The notes under the pieces: model-generated | What the model was told of the DNA's origin: nothing | The model's input: the letters and a program-made list of their open reading frames with translations, nothing else | Database searches by the model: none | Made by a program: the position numbers and the translations under genes | Source: an uncultured Clostridia bacterium | Lineage (GTDB): Bacteria; Bacillota; Clostridia; Christensenellales; Borkfalkiaceae | Assembly (NCBI GenBank): GCA_900548845.1 | Contig: URMI01000069.1 | Location: 1 to 6,193, forward strand | Length of the DNA stretch: 6,193 nucleotides | Reading direction: 5' to 3' | Part shown: positions 4,926 through 6,193 of the stretch, in pieces | Layout: the number at the start of each line of letters is the position of its first letter | Numbering within the stretch: position 1 is the stretch's first letter

Positions 4926-5495
4926 TCACTTCCGCTTCACGACGGCGAAATCTTCTTTATACGACACGATCTCCACTTCGACGTCGACGGGGATGCGCTC
5001 CTCTTCGTCGGTGACGGCGTCGATCTCCATGTATCTTCCCTGTGCGGTGAGCGTGACCTTGCCCCTTCCCGTCCGCGCAGGCGGAACGGAGACATACACG
5101 GTCGCCGTCAGACCTTCGAGCTTTTCTTTGACGACGTTGCCCGAGCACTGCAGCCTGGCGACGCCGCGCATCGCAAACCCGACGGCAACGAGCGCCGCCG
5201 CCCCCGTCGCAACGGCGATGAGGATGGGCGCCCAGATGTTGCCGGGCAGATAGCTCGCCGCGGCGAACCCGCACCAGCCGCCGAGGGCAAAGAACGCCGT
5301 GATGCCCTTGACGGTGAAGAAAGAGAGCCCGCCGTCCGTATCCATATCGCCGTCGAAATCGGTGAAGTCGCTGTCGCCGCCCCCTCCGAACGAGACGATG
5401 AGCAGCACGATCTGCACGACGAGCGCCACGCTCGCCGCAACGGCGATCCAGAAAAAGACGTGTTCGATGGCAGTGAGCTGTTTGAGCCAGTCCAT
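4926..5495 (-). CDS. NfeD-like membrane protein, partner of flotillin
   Basis: The product is 189 residues. NfeD-family proteins are membrane proteins encoded beside SPFH/flotillin genes and thought to act with them in membrane domain organisation. Start choice: MDWLKQL at 5495 is preceded by TAAGGAGGTCATT. An in-frame upstream extension of 16 residues reads through the previous gene's end and lacks such a site. Order of parts: transmembrane helix about 12-35; an acidic aspartate-rich loop about 41-55 (DSDFTDFDGD), typical of the YuaF type; GLSFFTVKGITAFFALGGW (56-74) leading into helix two; helix three about 88-108; and a C-terminal soluble OB-fold-like domain about 115-189 (GLTATVYVSVPPARTGRGKV, then EIDAVTDEEERIPVDVEVEIV). 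There is no N-terminal ClpP-like protease domain, so this is the short NfeD1b class as in B. subtilis YuaF. The start lies 10 bases after the SLOG stop, with the ribosome binding site overlapping that stop, implying translational coupling. Confidence 0.9.
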   Translation of the reverse strand: MDWLKQLTAIEHVFFWIAVAASVALVVQIVLLIVSFGGGGDSDFTDFDGDMDTDGGLSFFTVKGITAFFALGGWCGFAAASYLPGNIWAPILIAVATGAAALVAVGFAMRGVARLQCSGNVVKEKLEGLTATVYVSVPPARTGRGKVTLTAQGRYMEIDAVTDEEERIPVDVEVEIVSYKEDFAVVKRK

Positions 5496-5505
5496 AATGA
5501 CCTCC

Positions 5506-5961
5506 TTAAATGAAGCGCACGGGAACGCCGCGCTTTTTGGCATAATTGACGGTATAGGCGGTGCCGCCCGTCTCCTTCTCGCAGTGGGCGAGCACGAGAT
5601 CGGCGCAGTCCACCATGTATCGGTCGCGCGCGAGGAAACACCCCGAACAGTAGGCGGGGAAGATCACCGTCTTCCTGTCGCACGCCTGCAAAAGTTCCAT
5701 GTAGTGCTGTTTTTTCGCTTCCGACGAGCTGTTTTCATGCCCTTCGTAGGGGATGCACGCTTCGAGATAGAGCTTCTTCTTTGGTTTGAGGGCGACGAGG
5801 AGCTTCAGAGCGAGCAGGTCGAACCCCTGCGCCATGCCGCAAAGATAGGCGGTGTACCCTTCGCAGATGAGGCTTTCGAGCTCATACGCGAGCGCGTCCT
5901 CGTCGAAATTTTCCAGCGCCCGGTGCCCGGTGAGGGCGACGACTTTCTCTCTTCCGCTCAT
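5506..5961 (-). CDS. SLOG-family protein (DUF1273, YpsA/YoqJ-like)
   Basis: The product is 151 residues, soluble and Rossmann-like. The family signature is clear: an N-terminal strand running into TGHR (11-14), the nucleotide-binding glycine motif CGMAQGFDLLA (41-51), a charged linker with IPYEGHE (70-76), RDRYMVDCADLVLA (112-125) and the late GGTAYTVNYAKKRGVPV (132-148). SLOG proteins (relatives of DprA and LOG) are predicted to bind or cleave nucleotides or their derivatives. YpsA of B. subtilis has been linked to cell division, but the biochemical role of this branch is not settled, and I assign none here. AAAGGAG (5971-5977) precedes the ATG, which overlaps the rsmG stop by four bases (ATGA). 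The TAA stop forms part of the next gene's ribosome binding site. Both junctions point to one operon with rsmG and the NfeD-like gene. Several cysteines (41, 94, 105, 108, 119, 127) are present; C105-S-G-C108 is a possible metal or redox pair. Confidence 0.88.
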   Translation of the reverse strand: MSGREKVVALTGHRALENFDEDALAYELESLICEGYTAYLCGMAQGFDLLALKLLVALKPKKKLYLEACIPYEGHENSSSEAKKQHYMELLQACDRKTVIFPAYCSGCFLARDRYMVDCADLVLAHCEKETGGTAYTVNYAKKRGVPVRFI

Positions 5962-6167
5962 AGGGGCGCGCTCCTTTCTTTGCCCCTGCCGCGCGGATAC
6001 TTCTCGGGCGTGGGCTTTATTTTTCTGACGGCGAGGATGGTCCGCTCCCCCATCCCGCCCGGAAGGGAATAGGAGTACGCCTTCACCTGCCCGCCGCCGA
6101 GAAGAGATAGCGCGCGCCCCGCTTCCGCAAGTTCTTCCTCCGCGCCCGAGCCCTTGTAGGCAAGGAA
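5958..6167 (-). CDS. rsmG: 16S rRNA (guanine527-N7)-methyltransferase RsmG, C-terminal fragment
   Basis: Only the last 69 residues are present, starting FLAYKGSGAEEELAEA. The family end is recognisable: a core strand followed by YKG; a helix with EEEL; LGGG; then ERTILAVRKIKPTPEKYPRGRG and the stop, matching the Firmicutes-type RsmG (GidB) tail with the KxTPxKYPR motif. RsmG uses S-adenosylmethionine to methylate G527 in the 530 loop of 16S rRNA; its loss gives low-level streptomycin resistance. The SAM-binding part lies beyond the contig end. The frame appears to continue upstream as a GTG-started MLFRS, but those residues are encoded by adapter, not genome. The stop overlaps the next gene's start (ATGA), so rsmG is the upstream member of the operon seen here. 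Confidence 0.9.
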   Translation of the reverse strand, partial: FLAYKGSGAEEELAEAGRALSLLGGGQVKAYSYSLPGGMGERTILAVRKIKPTPEKYPRGRGKERSAPL

Positions 6168-6193
6168 AGATCGGAAGAGCACACGTCTGAACT
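6168..6193. other. Illumina TruSeq adapter contamination
   Basis: The final 26 bases begin AGATCGGAAGAGCACACGTC and match the standard TruSeq read-1 3' adapter through to the window end. They are not genomic. They supply the false start and first residues (MLFRS) of the terminal minus-strand ORF and should be trimmed. Confidence 0.97.

Noticed and set aside
3327..6167. A novel defence system built from SLOG, NfeD and flotillin
   Set aside because: SLOG proteins do occur in defence contexts, but here there is no effector nuclease, transmembrane toxin or cyclase. The neighbours are common housekeeping or membrane genes, and the SLOG type is the core-genome YpsA-like one.

Overview
The window reads as one short metagenomic contig from a GC-rich Bacillota, most likely an uncultured gut-type Clostridia lineage. 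The evidence is strong AAGGAGG-type ribosome binding sites, three clean SigA-type promoters with 17-bp spacers, a Gram-positive NfeD/flotillin membrane module, a YpsA/YoqJ-like SLOG protein, and an RsmG C-terminus ending in the lysine/proline-rich form seen in Firmicutes. The GTP-dependent class of PEP carboxykinase is the less common class in Bacillota but occurs in several clostridial groups. The exact lineage cannot be fixed by eye.

Layout. Positions 1-35 (minus) hold the first codons of a second lipoprotein-like gene. Positions 63-554 (minus) encode a small secreted lipoprotein. Between 555 and 790 lie two divergent promoters, one for the lipoprotein and one for pckG. pckG (791-2563, plus) is complete and closes with a textbook intrinsic terminator. 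Positions 2607-2856 carry no gene; they hold a hairpin-rich intergenic repeat. A short orphan gene of unknown function (2914-3267, plus) has its own promoter. It converges on the flotillin gene across a shared, probably bidirectional terminator. The right half is a minus-strand cluster read right to left: rsmG (3' end only), a SLOG-family gene, an NfeD-like gene and a flotillin gene. The first three are tightly packed (a 4-nt overlap, then a 10-nt gap). The flotillin gene follows after 165 bp containing unusual hairpins.

Function. pckG links oxaloacetate and PEP. NfeD and flotillin form the known membrane-organising pair (compare B. subtilis YuaF/FloT). RsmG methylates 16S rRNA. The SLOG protein is a predicted nucleotide-binding protein of unknown role, translationally coupled to both neighbours. 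I see no mobile-element ORF, CRISPR array, tRNA, rRNA or defence cassette, and no convincing new multi-gene system.

Two technical points matter. The last 26 bases match the Illumina TruSeq read-1 adapter, so the apparent start of the terminal ORF is an artefact. The first four bases may also be adapter residue; they create a false stop codon in the left-edge gene. The most intriguing biological leads are the hairpin repeat downstream of pckG with a diverged relative between nfeD and the flotillin gene, the SLOG gene lodged between rsmG and the NfeD/flotillin pair, and the probable tandem lipoprotein paralogues at the left edge.
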